Notes: generated from the sequence alone by a model not told the origin. Shown: positions 22,400 through 35,059, numbered from the stretch's first letter. The stretch: DNA of 64,000 bases from Tetmemena sp. SeJ-2015 (GCA_027382625.1 JAJKFJ010021309.1:1-64000); one strand, 5' to 3'. Numbers and translations: made by a program.

Positions 22400-25300
22400 G
22401 TTTTTATTGTTAAGAGAGAGATTAAGAACTGAGAGAGGCAACTCAGATTCAGAGTGTCTAAAAAGAAGGAATCGAAGAAAAGAAAAGCATCAAGAACTTA
22501 CCTATACTTACTGAGTCAGGCTCTGGGATCCTAAAATACGCAAAGCTTTCTAACTTAGCTTTTAAGAGAAAAGCAGGCAGTTTGTAAAACTAAGATCAAT
22601 AAGATAACTGCTAAAGCTCCGATAAAAAGCCTTCTAAAGCTTATGGAAGTCCTCCTGACAAGATGAGCTTTTATAACTTCACTCAGGTAGCAAAACCCCA
22701 AGGCAAATATCTTCAGTTTAATTTAAAAGTGACAAGTCTTTTGGTGGAAAGGACTTTACATATGAGGAGAGTCTGTGTATCACAGAGGAAAACAGATTTT
22801 AAAATGAGATAAATCCAATCAAGTTAGCTGACTTGGAATGGGGAGATTAATATAAGCTAGACAAGCTGCTAAGATAGTAAATTCAATAGATTGAGGAGAA
22901 GAAATTTGATCCAAATACTTACTTCAGGTACGATGACTTCATGATTGAGGAAGCATTTCAATGGTTTGACATAGCTAGAAGGGATCAAGAAGTTCAGCTG
23001 CTAAAGAGAAAATCATCTGCAGGATTTGCTCAAAACACATTCGTGAATCAAAGTCTAGCTGACTTCGGAGTAGGAAACTCCATTTTCAAAATGCAAACTC
23101 AAAACTTTTGGAATGTGGGAGGATACAACTAGAATGAAAGAGGGTTCTCAGTGATAATGGGAAACTCTAATGGATTTGAAGTGGCTGGAGGTTTCAATGG
23201 AGGGCTAATTTCACCAACCGAGCTTAATTATCATGATCCAAATTTCAACCTAAACCTATTAGCTTCAGAAAGTAGCTCAGATGATGAAGGTGGAGATGAA
23301 GCTGAGAAATTCAAGAATACCTTCTTGAATAACAAGAGTGCAACTAAATATATGATGATGAGGTCCAAACTTAGAAATGATAACAACTTGCTTCTTAAGT
23401 CTATTGAAGACAATAAATTCATCAAAGAGTAAGAAGCTTAAAGTGAGGAAGAAGTCGAGGGTGAAGAAGTTTAGTATAGAAGTGGAGAAAAATTCTACTA
23501 AAATTAAGCATAAGGTTAGTCAATTGCGGATGAAGAATATAACAATCTTACTCCTAAAGTACTCTCAAGCGGGGAAAATAGTGAGGATGAAAAAGAGGAT
23601 AGACCCTTATAAATGAGAACGAACTTTAAAGTTCTTGAAGAACTCATTGAAGAATCTAGAGAGGAGTCAATGAGAGGTGACTCAACTTAAAACATTCGAA
23701 TCCCTATCTTTGATAGCAGCAGAGCATCTCAACCCCAAATTCAGTTTCAAATTAAAATGGACAACGATGAATTACAAGACATTTACTAGCAAGATCAACA
23801 TAACGCAGCAGCATAAGCTACAAATAGAATGTATGATTCCGATATTTTCGTCATGTCAAATACAACTTTCGATGAGGATCTGGCAAGCTTGAGCTCTCGA
23901 CGTGTCTCACAAGGGTAAAAGTAACCTTTCAGAAATGAGTTTCTGAGTTTTGTAGACAATAGCTAAGATTTGTCAGCACTGAAAGCTATGGGCCTCAATT
24001 CCTCTCAAATTGATTAAATAACCAATCATTTGTTTGCCCAATAGTAAGATTAGCAGAATCACTCCAGAAAATAGCCAAAGTAAGACTTCAAAAATGCTTA
24101 TCAAGAGAGAAAGCTAAATGAGTATGAGAAAGCTAAAATTGCTAAAAATAGGCAGCACATTAAAGCTGGCATGAATACTAAAAAAGTCATCCTAGTCAAA
24201 GGAAAGGCCTCTTACGAATTCAATACAAACTCTTCTGCTTCCAAACTAAGATTAAACATTTGCATCAACAAATCTGTAGTCAGTCATGCATGAGAAGAAG
24301 CAATCTTAGACTAAATTCTCTAACTATGTTTCTTCGAGTAATAACCTCTCTCCTATTTTGAGCAATATGTAAAACTCTAGCAGCTTCTTTTAATTTAAGA
24401 ATGGCTAAAATGTTTAGTATAGACCTAGCAACCAGAGCTAGTATAATTCTATATCTTCTTAAAACTTTGGGTTTCACAGATAGTAATCCTCGATTTAGAA
24501 CAGCAACGTTTTCTTAAGAAACAGTGGTCATTTTTCAATACTTTCTGGAGGGTAAACCAATCAGTCTACAAATCAAATGCAGTCTTACTAATATTCTAAC
24601 TAAGGGAAAGATAAGCCAATAAGAAAGCCTGAACCTTATTAAAAGGGGTTAATATCAAGCTTTCCGATATTGATTCAAGGGGCTTAGCAAACCTTAACTC
24701 ATCATTCCCCTTCCTGTTCATTAAGTATGAGACAAAATCTATCCCCAGGGCCGGGCTATAAGGTAAGAGAGAGGAGTTCAGTTGTTTAAGATGAACATAC
24801 CAGAATCACTAGAAATAGGTCTAATCTAGGACCTATAGCCTTGCATCTCTCAGACAGCGATATTTCCAGGAGTAAATTCATAGTGCTGTCTTCTGCAAAG
24901 GATTAAATTCAAAATCTGGGTTCAGTTCACGGAAAAAATAGCAAAGCCAATAATCCCCAGACAGTTAAGACTGCAAAGAGCAGAGGATCGCGAAAGATTG
25001 ATAAATTTGACTAATGCAACTAGAGATAATCCTAATAAACTTTCAGTCTTCAGCCACAAGAATAGCTATGCAGTTAATGAATCTCTGAAGTCAAATAAAA
25101 GACATAACAAGACTTTGGGAAGCACAGAACTCAAACAGCAAGTTAACGCTGCTAAATTACGGAAGCAAAAGTCAGACAATAAAATAATTGAGGAGTCTTC
25201 TGCAGTTATGTTCGAGGGTGCGAACTCTATGATTACTTAGAAACTTCTCGCATCCATTAAACAAAATGTCATTAGGAAAAAGCTACAGCAATAGAAGTCA

Positions 25301-26724
25301 GATAAGTTTCAATCAAATGGCGTTGACAATTTTATGGAGTATTCTCCAGGAGAGGAAGGGGCAAGCTAGGAGCTTTATTCATAACAGCTTAACAGATAAA
25401 GAAGTAAATCAGAGATTGAAACTATCTACGAAATAGGTTAAAAGCATGAATTTATGATCCCCAATAAAGAAATAAGCAGAGACAATCAAATTTAAAAAAG
25501 GCTGACTAGTTATAATGCTTAGAATCCATTGTCACCCGGAAAAAGTATTAGAAGTGTAGGGGTTTCCCATACAATAATGGGAAGACAATGTCTGACATCA
25601 ATAAATTTTATGAAGAGCGTTCAGAGCATAACATATCAGTCTAATCTAATTTCATTCACAGGAACTATCATAACTCTAGTGCGTAATCTAAGTTCGATGT
25701 AAACTAAGCTGCAAACTAAAGCAATCAAAAATAGAGAGGTGTTGAATTCTTTAACAGCAATGATAATTCCTGTAAGACTTTCGATGCAACAAGTTAAGGA
25801 AGTGGCTCGCATATTTTTAATCAAAAGGTGACCTAATCAATCTTTATTAACTCTGTTTTTAATTTTTTTCATCTCTGGCTAATCAGTTCTTAAGCAGCCA
25901 AGCATTTTGTACAACGGGTCGAAGCTTGATATCAAAATGAGTGAAGAGACGAGTTAATCACCTCAGATTAAGAAACTTCGCAATAACTAAAGCTAGCAGC
26001 AATTTAAGCTAAATTTTGGAATTTAGCCTCATCTAGTGAAAAAGTATCAAAGCCCTACTGCAGCTCAATAGTAGTCCAGCACGGGAATTAATGAAAGCCT
26101 GATTTATTAGCAAATAAGCGGAAAGAACTTTAATAATGATTCAGAAATTATTCAAAACAATAACACACATAGTTAGTATTATAAATAATTTTAGTTCCTT
26201 AATCCAACCTTAGATTAATAAGACGAAGAGTATTCCATAATAGCCGAACATGAATAGAGGATATTATTTTGTACATATATTTATTAGGTTATGGCCAAAG
26301 CTTGAATCAATCGATACAGAATTAAAGTGCACTTCACTCAATTTCAAAATTGAATAACGGGTAGTCAATTTCTGTCATCAAACAACGAATGTGAGGAGTC
26401 CTCATAAAAAGAGCATGATGATCCTTAATTCTTCAATTGGTTCTAGCAGCAATAATGTATCCTTAAAAATATTTATTGATGGGGAATGAATTTTTATATT
26501 ATCCTTGGTGTAAGCTGCCTTGGGGATTTACAACGACCGCCAACAGAAAATTAAAGAAAGCAAAGCTAGTTAGAAGTTTGATCACCACTCTAACAGTTAC
26601 ACAAGGTCGGGGGTTAGCAGTAACTACAATTCGAACAACAATTTAAACCATCAGAAATACTTAATTTTTATACTAGGAGTCATAGAAAGTGGTCGACTAT
26701 ACTGACTCTAGGATCTCCAAATGA
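22400..26724 (+). CDS. Large unrecognised acidic and Ser/Asn/Gln-rich protein
   Basis: Coding texture begins by about 22400, though no convincing ATG precedes it (MSFYNFTQ at about 22661 is in frame with part of it). A very long open frame runs 22728-24288 (SDKSFGGKDFTYEESLC onward), with FRYDDFMIEEAFQWFDIARR, an acidic segment and many Gln from TAA/TAG. Phase changes near 24285, 25010, 25570 and 25850-25920 mark IESs; the following blocks remain Ser/Asn/Gln/Lys-rich. The probable end is TGA 26722-26724 after VVDYTDSRISK. Total length is about 1,250-1,350 residues. Low-complexity linkers with scattered helices suggest a scaffold, but no family was recognised. Confidence 0.5.
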
Positions 26725-27018
26725 TTACCGTAAATTATTTAGCTAAAGATCAAAGTTTATTTTTAATAAATACAAAGCATGATTTATATTCCTGATTATG
26801 GTTTTAAATTAGTCCATATTTTAAATAAATTATTAAATTGATTATAAAAAATTCATAATTTTTAAATGCAGAATAGAGGTTAATTTATGACTTGCCCATC
26901 TTAAAATTTTATAATTTTAAGGCTATCTTAATTTATACATAATTTGTGAAGAGAAGGATTTAAATTCCAAATGTCAATATAAAAATGAAAATAATTAAAA
27001 AATCAAATGTTTTATAGG
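26725..27018. other. AT-rich convergent intergenic region
   Basis: It separates the 3' ends of two convergent genes. No coding frame, repeat or RNA was seen. Confidence 0.5.
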
Positions 27019-30000
27019 TCAAAGTGTATTAGTCTTAATGAGCCTATGAATCTTGTTAAGCATCTTTCTATATTTGCTGTTTTCGACTATGATTTCGTAA
27101 ATTATTTTAGTAAGGGACTTCCTTAGCATGCTCTTGTCATCTATGCCTTCATCCTTTATAGATTTTGCCTCCCTCATTATAGAACTAAACTACTCACCAA
27201 GAATTGAATAGCCCATATTGCTCAAGACTATCGTCAAAAAATTTAATTTTTTTCCTCTCTTTTTAAGTCAAGCTTTCCGAAGAGGTTACTTTTTCAAGAT
27301 TCCTATGTCACTGTTGTCAAAGGCTTCTCTCACAGCTAGCAACTCATCTGTCACTCTCTTCATGAAGAGCTCATTTTACTTTAAATCTAAGACTTCCTGC
27401 CTCAGTCTCTTAATCTAACTTCTCTGCTGTTCAACCAAATTTTAAGATTGCTGCTGAGTCATCAGGAGTCTTAGAGAATGTGTTCTTAGAATTAATATCT
27501 AAACAAAAATTGATAAATTTAGCAGTAACCTTACACTCATCGATATCCTGATTTAGTTGCTTAACATGTGCACTCTTGATCCTTTGAAAATTTTCCTTCA
27601 AACTCTTGATTACTTTGAAGCTCTGTCTTTGGAACTCATCATTAGATTAGAATATCATAATTACTCCTTGAGTTCTATTTGCTTTGAAATGAACTTATGT
27701 TGCTTTTCATAGATTTTTGCAAGCTCTTGCTTAAGTAAGTGAGACTGTCCTAATTAGTTCCTATGCTTTTAATCAATCAAGTACTAATTATCTTCATCAA
27801 TATCATTTTTGGTCAATCGAACTGTTTCTCTCTTGTCAATTGAGTATCCATGATTTAGTTTGATTTTAAAGATTAAGTCCCTCTTAGTTCAAAAGCAGCA
27901 CTCTCTCCTAAACTGTTATAGTCGAAATGCGTTCTAGCAAATCTTGAAATTTCCTGTCTCTCATTTTGTGTATGATAGTTTGTACTTGCTTGCAGTGCGC
28001 ATTTTATTTTTAGAGCTCGCTCTTTCTCTTGAAGGCTCATAATCCATCCTATCTTGGCCTTTTGAGAGTATCTTCAGCAATCTTTCAAAAGAGAAGTTAA
28101 AATCTCCTATTAAGTTATCTAGGCCCGTTGTTACTGTATCCCGATACTACTAATCCTCATTTAAAGAGTCATTCAAGTAACTGTTCTGCCATGAAAGAAG
28201 ACTTCTTCATGTTTGGCTGTTTAATCAAATCCTCAATTATGTAAACTTGGAAGTCTAGCATCTCCTAAAAGTCTGCCTCTACTTTTCCAGCTTTGGCTGC
28301 TGCATATTTAAGGGCACTAGTCACCTTTATAGATCAATATATTCAAAAAATGGAAAATAAATAATCGCTACTTAAGGATCTATTTGAAAGAATTCTGCTA
28401 GTTATCTTTTTCAAGAGAATTGCTATTGATTTAAAAGAGTTTTTGAATTGCTATCGATATAAAATTTGAGCATTAAAATAAAATTTTAACACAAAGATTT
28501 TTTTAAAATTTAGAATAAAAATCTTGATATTAAAAATCTATTACTTGCCACTTTTTAACTCTAGAGTGTCTGTTCCTCCTCATCCCTTAGAAGTTTAGAA
28601 ATCAGTGGAGATTGAAAACTTTCATAAATGTAATTTCCTTTTGTAGATAACTCTAGCTATGATTACTTTGATAAAATAAATTGAAGGTTTCAATTAAAAA
28701 ATTTGCCTTTTTTTTGTTTAAAATTTAAAAAAAGCAAAAAAAAACCCAATTTTTGTTTTTTATCAGGCTTTTCATTTCTATTACAGATTGATAAATTTGA
28801 TCTTTGAGTACTCTAAGTCCAGATGCAACAAGCAGAGTCTGTTCTCGCTCTATTTACTACATCTGCTCCATTTGAGCCTAGTAAAGTTCTAATTATTCTC
28901 TGAGTTGGTCTATCTAAACATCCTTCCTCTGATCTTCTTTTGTGGATGACTTAAATGATATTTTCAAAAATGGAAAAATTCTTGTGAGATATTTTCTTTT
29001 TGAGGTTTGGCTTGGGCTTTGAAGCGGAGATTTATTATTCATTGCTCTTAAGTTACTACTTCTAGAAGCTGTTCTATCCCTCTGCAAATTTGTAAATCTA
29101 AAATTTAATTAGGTGTAAATTGGTATCCTATATTTTTATGCTACTTCTAAAATAAGTTTATAACTTTTTTTAAAATTCTCAGATTTGCAGTAGATTACCC
29201 TCCCTTGGTTTGGCTAAGACTGTTTCTATCATTTGGGGATCTATTAGCTTTACTTCCATAATTATTTTTGACAGCACTATTGGGATTGCTCTTATTATAA
29301 GTTCTCTAGCTAAAGGTGAATTTATTTTTATTGTTGCTATTCAAATTTTCAATTGAATCTTCTAGTCTCTCCCTATCGGAATCACTCTCACTATCTTCAT
29401 GTTACTAATCTTTATCCTTGAGTCTCCTGAGTTACTGAATCTCCTTGGTTAGTTCATTAAAACAAATGAAAAACACTTTCAGCATTTTCTATCTCTAACT
29501 TTTTGAGAGAGGAGTAAGCTTCCTAAGCAACCAAATCAGTTTACTTTACTAGGTCCTCCTTCAATTAATTATTCTGGACTACTAAATCCTGAACTTTCTG
29601 TCTCAAAGAAGAGGTTTCAATTTAAGTTTTCTGTGCTTAATCTCTGAAGACCCTCTCCATATCTTCTTGTCTGGATTAGTTTTGAAGGGAAAATATTGCA
29701 ATAGCATCTATCTTCTGACAAAGGACAGATGGAATACTCTCACTTCGAGGAGTTATCTCCAATAAAAAGAGAAGAAAATATTATATAATCAAATTGTGAT
29801 ATATCTGTTCATAGTTGATATTTAACTTGTCAATTAGGTTCTGAACATGCTATGAGATAAAATTATTCTCCGTTTCAGATTTCTCTTGATAGTAAAAATA
29901 AAATTCTAAACTTAGTAGGCTGCCTTCTCTTTTACTTCCCTAAGCTCTCTCACCACATTTTCAAAGTCAAATCTGAGCTACCTCAGATCTCTCTTATAGT

Positions 30001-32452
30001 TGTCAATTTCAACTGAAAGATCTTGCTCTATAATCTTAGACTCTTCCTTCTGATTGAACTACTGCCTTAAATTTTAAAGCCAAAACATAAATTTGAAATT
30101 TAAATTAAATTTTCAGCATACTTGGCAAGCATATTTTCATCTGAAATAACGGCTGCCAGTTTATGGCACTCATACTTTGCAAAGGAGTAAGCGTTATCAG
30201 CTTGGCGTCTGAATCTTCTTCTGCTGCTCTATGTACTCTGAGCGCTCCATATGCATGAACTTCAACATTCTTTGCTATTCGATGTTTATCTATTGCTTTA
30301 AACAATTGTAAACAAAGCAAGCACATAGATTTGCAGTAATGTATACTTGAGGGACCAGCATTTTTATTGCCAGTTTAGAAGCTGAGTCTCCATTTCTTCA
30401 TTCCTCATCTACCACATTTCAACTTCCCCTAAGACTTTGGCATGCTGCTTCCTTATCTCTTACAGTTGGAATTCTATCTTTGGAGTTTGGTGTTGGGATA
30501 GCTGCTAAATGAAACTCTTCAAAAGCTTCTCTCTCTCCCAAGATTTCTGCAACTGCTTTTTTAACCAAAGAGTTAGAGGACTCAGAAGTGATTGCCCATC
30601 TGCTTCAGGAATATCTTATTTAATTCATAACTTTAAGTTTAATAATAAAGACTCATATACAATTTTTTATACGATTTAGTCGAAAAATATAACTAATTTT
30701 TAATCAAAATTATTTTAAAAAATAGTAAAGCTTAACTAAAGCGAGTTCTAATGTTACTTATCAATTTTTAAAATTATTATTTATGACTTATATTTATATC
30801 CTCTTGCATGATACTGAAGTCAGGAGATTTACTAAATCTAAGTTTCTTCTTTTTAGCCTTACCACCAACTTTATTTACAATGTTACTAGTTTCATTCTTG
30901 AATGCCGAATCCCTATCATTAAAGCTTTAGAAATCCATCATAACCAAGAAGTCAGAATAATTATCCTCATCTCCTCTCAACCGAATGCTACTATTATTCA
31001 CATCTCTAGCTTTAGCCGGATAGCCGAATTCTCCTTTCACCAAATTTTATTGCTTATCAGTAGGAGGTTTCTATCTTGACTTTGGACGAGTAGAACTTCT
31101 ATTTTCTTTATTCAGTTTAGTTAAATCTTTATCCCACTGTTAGGCCTTTTTTATTATCTAATTAGACTTCTAAGCTTATAAGAAAATAAAAGATAAAATT
31201 AAAGCTGCATTAGGGGAAATTACACCTTGGGATATTCCACTCAACACAGATTTGGCTAAAGCAGTTTGCTAAGGTTTTTAATTTGAAGTATCTTGGGCAT
31301 TGGTTTTAGAAAATGAAGGTACAGGATATTTCTCAGATTGCTACCACAAGCTTAAACTTTTGATCTAGTTCTTTGTTTGCTCGCAAATTAGCTTCATTTC
31401 CTCATCTTTCTGTTTTAACGCAGTTTATTTATCTTGATCCTGATCCTGGATTCTCTTTTGTAACTTAAAATTAAACTCTTAAATACTTTGAGACCTCTAA
31501 CTCAAGTAAGGCAATCTTATTTGCGTAGTCAGTAATTTATTGCATAAATGCTACTCAAAATTAATGAGCACTTTTGATTTAAGTTATGAATAATTAGTAG
31601 TTTGAAGTTGATTTTTATCCTGCTTGTTCAGTTTCTCATTTAGGTTCTTATGCACTAGATGGCTTTAAATCATGAAAATATTGTCTTACTTATTTGATGC
31701 TCTCTTAGCTCTCTCTGTGCGTCTAGAGTTTTGATTTTCTCCTCTTCGACTGTTTTAGAAGTTTGGACTATGAGTAACTCCATCTGTCTGTCTTTCTCTC
31801 TTAGCTACTCATTAAGTCTATCGATGAGTTTACTCTAGCCCCCGGTTTCATTCCTCTCCTTGAGTGCCATTTAGTTCTCTTGATTTAGCACTTTAATCTG
31901 AGTTTTGAGGAGGGATATTTACTCCTCATAACTTAGCAACTGCTTTGTTGCCTTCTCACACTATTGAAAGCTTGAGATTTATTTATTCATAACAGTGAAA
32001 TTAATCGGTGGTTACTTACCTCTATGTTTAACTTTTTTATGATGTGTTGAGCCTTATCAAGAGAAGAGTCCTTCGCCTCATTTGATTCTTCTTTACTTGC
32101 TAACTCAATTTGTAGATCACTCTATACACAAAATTTAAATGAAAGAAGAATGAAACTTGGATCTTACTATCTGAGATTCTAGCTTAGAGATTTGCTGTAT
32201 CAGACGGCTGTTGAGCTATTCTAGATTAGTATTCTCGTCTTTTAAAAGCTTGTACATCTAAGGAGTCACCACAGTTGGCTTAAAAAATAATATTTTATTT
32301 TTTAGCTAAGGTGGGTTGGATTATTTTCGAGGCAGTGGTTTTGGGCTAAGCACACCACTGGCAGTTGAAGAAGCCATTATCTGAGGCCCAGATGCTCTAG
32401 TTCCCAAAGAGGAAGAAGGCTTGGGCTAATGCGATCTGTAAGAAGAAGACAT
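27019..32452 (-). CDS. Long coiled-coil protein of unknown function
   Basis: ATG 32452 gives MSSSYRSHQPKPSSSLGTRA, a Ser/Pro-rich head, then leucine-zipper-like helices (YKLLKDENTNLEQLNSRLIQ) interrupted by a GT-AG intron at 32122-32167. Further coiled-coil blocks cover about 31350-32000, 29850-30600, 28800-29700 and 27020-28330, with Gln-rich linkers. An IES with pointer GATAT (30611-30795) joins the block ending FSIMQED to IPEADGQSLL, showing that the apparent two genes on either side are one. The C-terminus is basic (KYRKMLNKIHRLIKTNTL) with TGA at 27019. Several other AT-rich breaks (near 28350-28580, 28690-28750 and 29750-29900) are unresolved. About 1,500 residues. A ciliary or cortical structural role would be a guess. 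Confidence 0.6.
30611..30795 (-). other. IES, pointer ATATC (GATAT on coding strand)
   Basis: ATATC at 30611-30615 and 30796-30800 flanks 185 bp of very AT-rich sequence. Excision joins SIMQEDI to PEADGQSLLSPLTLW in frame, making one gene out of two apparent ones. Confidence 0.75.
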
Positions 32453-32576
32453 TTTTCAATTCTTAATTTTCAGTTGAATTTAAAATTCAACAAATTTATT
32501 TGAATTCTTTCTAATGAAATCTATTGTAAAAATACAAGAGTTAATAATATTTATTATCGAGATAGAATTTGCAGTA

Positions 32577-33213
32577 ATGGTAGATAGAAATGACCCCAAC
32601 GCTATCCCAGAAATCAGTGCCTCAGATGTATAGAAGGAAGGCTGGCTCTACAAGCAGTCAAGGTTCATTAAAGAATGGAGAAAGTAAGTTAATTTATCAT
32701 AAACAGAGAGGGAAAGATAGATTTGAAAAATGAAAGAGATTTAAAGACTATTTTTTCCATATTCTATTACACTTCAGACTCTAATGATGCGCTAATACAG
32801 TTTATTGTAGGAGATGGTTTGTGCTGACTAAATCTCACATTCTAAGTTTCAAAGACGCCTAAGTTTACAAGAACCCTACTGAAGTGATTCTCATCTCCTC
32901 TTGTAGTACAGTTAAATCGGTCGAAGAAGAAATAAATAAGCCTAATGCCTTTGTAAGTATTTCTCTTTAAATTCGTCCACCCTCCAAGCTTTGAAACTTT
33001 TCACAATCGGAAAATCAAGGATGACTCCTTCAATAATTTGAACAATAGCATAAAACTTATCTTTGAATATAGAAACTTGAGGTGAATGGCAGGACTTACT
33101 ACATGCAAGCTGAGAATTACGCAGAAAAGGAGGGCTGGATAGGAGCCTTGGGTAAAGCTATGATAAAGAAGACAGTGCTTCTGGATAATGATGACGAAGA
33201 TGCTTATATGTGA
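32577..33213 (+). CDS. Small pleckstrin-homology (PH) domain protein
   Basis: ATG 32577 starts MVDRNDPNAIPEISASDV. The PH fold follows: KEGWLYKQSRFIKEWRKRWF, FVLTKSHILSFKDAQVYKNP, a beta segment ending KPNAF, then KLEVNGRTYYMQAEN and the C-terminal helix EKEGWIGALGKAM with its conserved Trp. TGA is at 33211-33213. Two GT-AG introns (32684-32810 and 32953-33072) join the strands in phase. About 130 residues, so essentially a free-standing PH domain with an acidic tail. PH domains bind phosphoinositides or proteins at membranes (family knowledge). Intron 2 contains a CTTTGAA direct repeat that could flank an IES nested in the intron. Confidence 0.88.
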
Positions 33214-33353
33214 CCCTAATAAAGATGAATAGCTTAAACTATATGGCTTAACTAAAATTGCGAGATTAATTGTTTTGAATTCAAAATTTCTCAAATTAAT
33301 TGCCCTTGAGTTTAATACCTCGCAAAATAAGTAATTGAACTAAGTTATTAAAA

Positions 33354-35059
33354 ATGGACCGAGGCTATGAGATAAAAAATAGTCAGTTTGGCTGGCAGCT
33401 GCCCTGGCATGCAAAATCTAAGACTTTATGTAAAGGTAGCTGCTTCGTCGGTCCTAAAGTACACTAACATTATGTAACCTTGGTTATCATCTTAATAAGT
33501 AAATGCATTTTAAGTAATCGCTATATTGATCTTGATATGCTTGTCTATTGGAGGTTGGGTATCAAAAATCAATATTTTCATAGAAAGGTCTAAAAGTGAG
33601 GCAATTTATATTTGGCTCTTTGGAGGATATCTGGTTTTGGGTTTGCTGATGCTGATAAAGTTCATAGCTACTTCTTACTCCGATCCTGGTATAATGTTTC
33701 GCCACTACGATTATGACAACTTGAAAAACAAATACGATGAGAGGAAGAGGAAAGAACGAAATATATGCTTAATTATTTTTCATTATAAATCTGAGAATGG
33801 AATTACAGCTGGAGGAAGATGAGTCTAGTGATTCAAGTGACTCCGATTAAAATCAGTTTAATGACTTAGATAGCTTAAACAAGAGTAATGCGAGTGCGCA
33901 AATCTTGTATAGAGAGTAATATAGCAAGGAGTAAATACCTCCCACATTTGAAATTCATTCTAAAAAGCAATTTAGCACATTTAGTAATACGCTGATGTAA
34001 AATAGAAACTTTAGCAAGGGAGATGAAGATCAAGAAACTCAGTATGAGCTTTAAAAGCATAATTTGGGGGAGTAACAAAACTCAATTCCTTACATTTACA
34101 GAAGCAGATTTTGCAACACTTGCTTCATTTATAGACCTCCACTTGCTTCACACTGCCGCTTTTGTGATTAGTGTGTAGATAATTTCGATCATCATTGCTA
34201 CTTGACAAACAATTGCATCGGAAAGAGAAATATTAAAAGCTTTGTTCAATTTGTAAACTTAACAGTCCTCACTTCGACTATATTTCTGTTATGCTTCATA
34301 AATTTTTGGATAGAAGATCAGATAAGTTAGTGTGCTAAGCTTTCACAATTCAAGTTGCAAATGCAAGAGACATTTTAGCTTTATGGCTTGATCGTGCTGG
34401 CTATTTTCACAATAGTTGAAGTCCTGGCTCCATTTTTAAGACCAGTGTCAGTGCTAGCTGGTTCAATGTTCATAGTGATACAAGCATAACAGCTCTAATC
34501 CATCGAATATCTCAAGCATGTGCCTTATACTATCCTCTTTTTGATTTACCCTTATCTTTATTTATGATTGAATGCTAAGCTTTTGGCTCAGGCTTGCGCT
34601 ACAGTCTTCGCTATTTATTCCTGATATATTAGGACTACTCTCTTAAAGAATACTTTGTATTGAAACAACTGTAAACTCCCAAGCAGAAATTAGTCAAGTG
34701 CAATAATCCATTTGTAGGTTTCAAGAATCTAATCTTCTTCTATCTCAATTTTCAAAGCATCGAAAGTGAGTTCGACAAAGAATTTACAAGACCAAAAGAG
34801 GAGAGACAGCTAAGAAGCCAATGACGAAAGTGACGATGATGATAATTTAAATGAGGAAAATGGTCTGCTAAGAAAATAAAGAAAGTGAACTATTACGAGA
34901 AGCTAAGAAGCTAATGATTTCAAAACGATTATTATACTATAAAGAGAGAAAATGCAGCTGAGAAAATAAAGAAGTGAACTATTACGAGAACTAGGCTTAA
35001 AGAAATTTAGAAGATTTTTACTCACAGAGTTAAAGAGAGAAAGAAGTAATACTTCTTGA
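33354..35059 (+). CDS. DHHC-type protein S-acyltransferase (palmitoyltransferase)
   Basis: ATG 33354 (MDRGYEIKNSQFGWQLP), two N-terminal membrane segments (LVIILIAILILICLSIGG and IYIWLFGGYLVLGLLMLIKF), DPG motif (SYSDPGIMFRHYD), acidic loop, then the zinc-binding Cys-rich domain with CNTCFIYRPP, HCRFCDQCVDNF and catalytic DHHC followed by YLTNNCIG. Two further membrane segments and a PaCCT-like NNPFVGFKN motif follow. It ends in an acidic, then basic tail at TGA 35057-35059. The enzyme transfers palmitate to cysteines at membranes. Five IESs (33497-33518, 33763-33790, 34566-34618, 34770-34833, 34884-34973) each restore the frame. Unexcised, the gene has several in-frame TGAs, so it is non-functional in this form. 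Confidence 0.92.
33497..33518 (+). other. IES in DHHC gene, pointer TAAT
   Basis: TAAT at 33493-33496 and 33515-33518. Excising 22 bp joins VTLVIIL to IAILILICLS, giving an uninterrupted first membrane segment. Confidence 0.7.
33763..33790 (+). other. IES in DHHC gene, pointer AAAT
   Basis: AAAT at 33759-33762 and 33787-33790. Removing 28 bp joins RKRKERN to LRMELQLEEDESSDSSDSD in frame and removes the TGA met otherwise. Confidence 0.8.
34566..34618 (+). other. IES in DHHC gene, pointer TATTTAT
   Basis: TATTTAT at 34559-34565 and 34612-34618. The segment and its surroundings show in-frame TGAs. Excising 53 bp joins YPYLYL to FLIYQDYSLKEYF and onward to the NNPFVGFKN motif. Confidence 0.88.
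34770..34833 (+). other. IES in DHHC gene, pointer CGAAAGTGA
   Basis: The 9-bp repeat lies at 34761-34769 and 34825-34833. Excising 64 bp joins NFQSIES to DDDDNLNEENGLL in frame. Confidence 0.88.
34884..34973 (+). other. IES in DHHC gene, 13-bp pointer AGAAAATAAAGAA
   Basis: The pointer lies at 34871-34883 and 34961-34973. Both copies are followed by a further GTGAACTATTACGAGAA, but the first copy has one extra A. Joining at the 13-bp repeat gives RKQRSELLRELGLKKF; joining later would create a TGA. Confidence 0.8.

Noticed and set aside
34559..34618. Membrane-like peptide LNAKLLAQACATVFAIYS as part of the DHHC protein.
   Set aside because: It is bounded by TGAs and by the TATTTAT repeat; removing it gives the family's C-terminal motif in frame.
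9524..35059. TGA as Trp (karyorelict-type code 27 or Condylostoma-type code 28).
   Set aside because: In-frame TGAs first suggested this. In CFAP100, DHHC, THOC3 and others each TGA falls inside a repeat-flanked insert whose removal restores conserved sequence, and gene ends use TGA as a true stop. Code 6 plus IESs explains all clear cases; a few TGAs in unrecognised genes remain unassigned.
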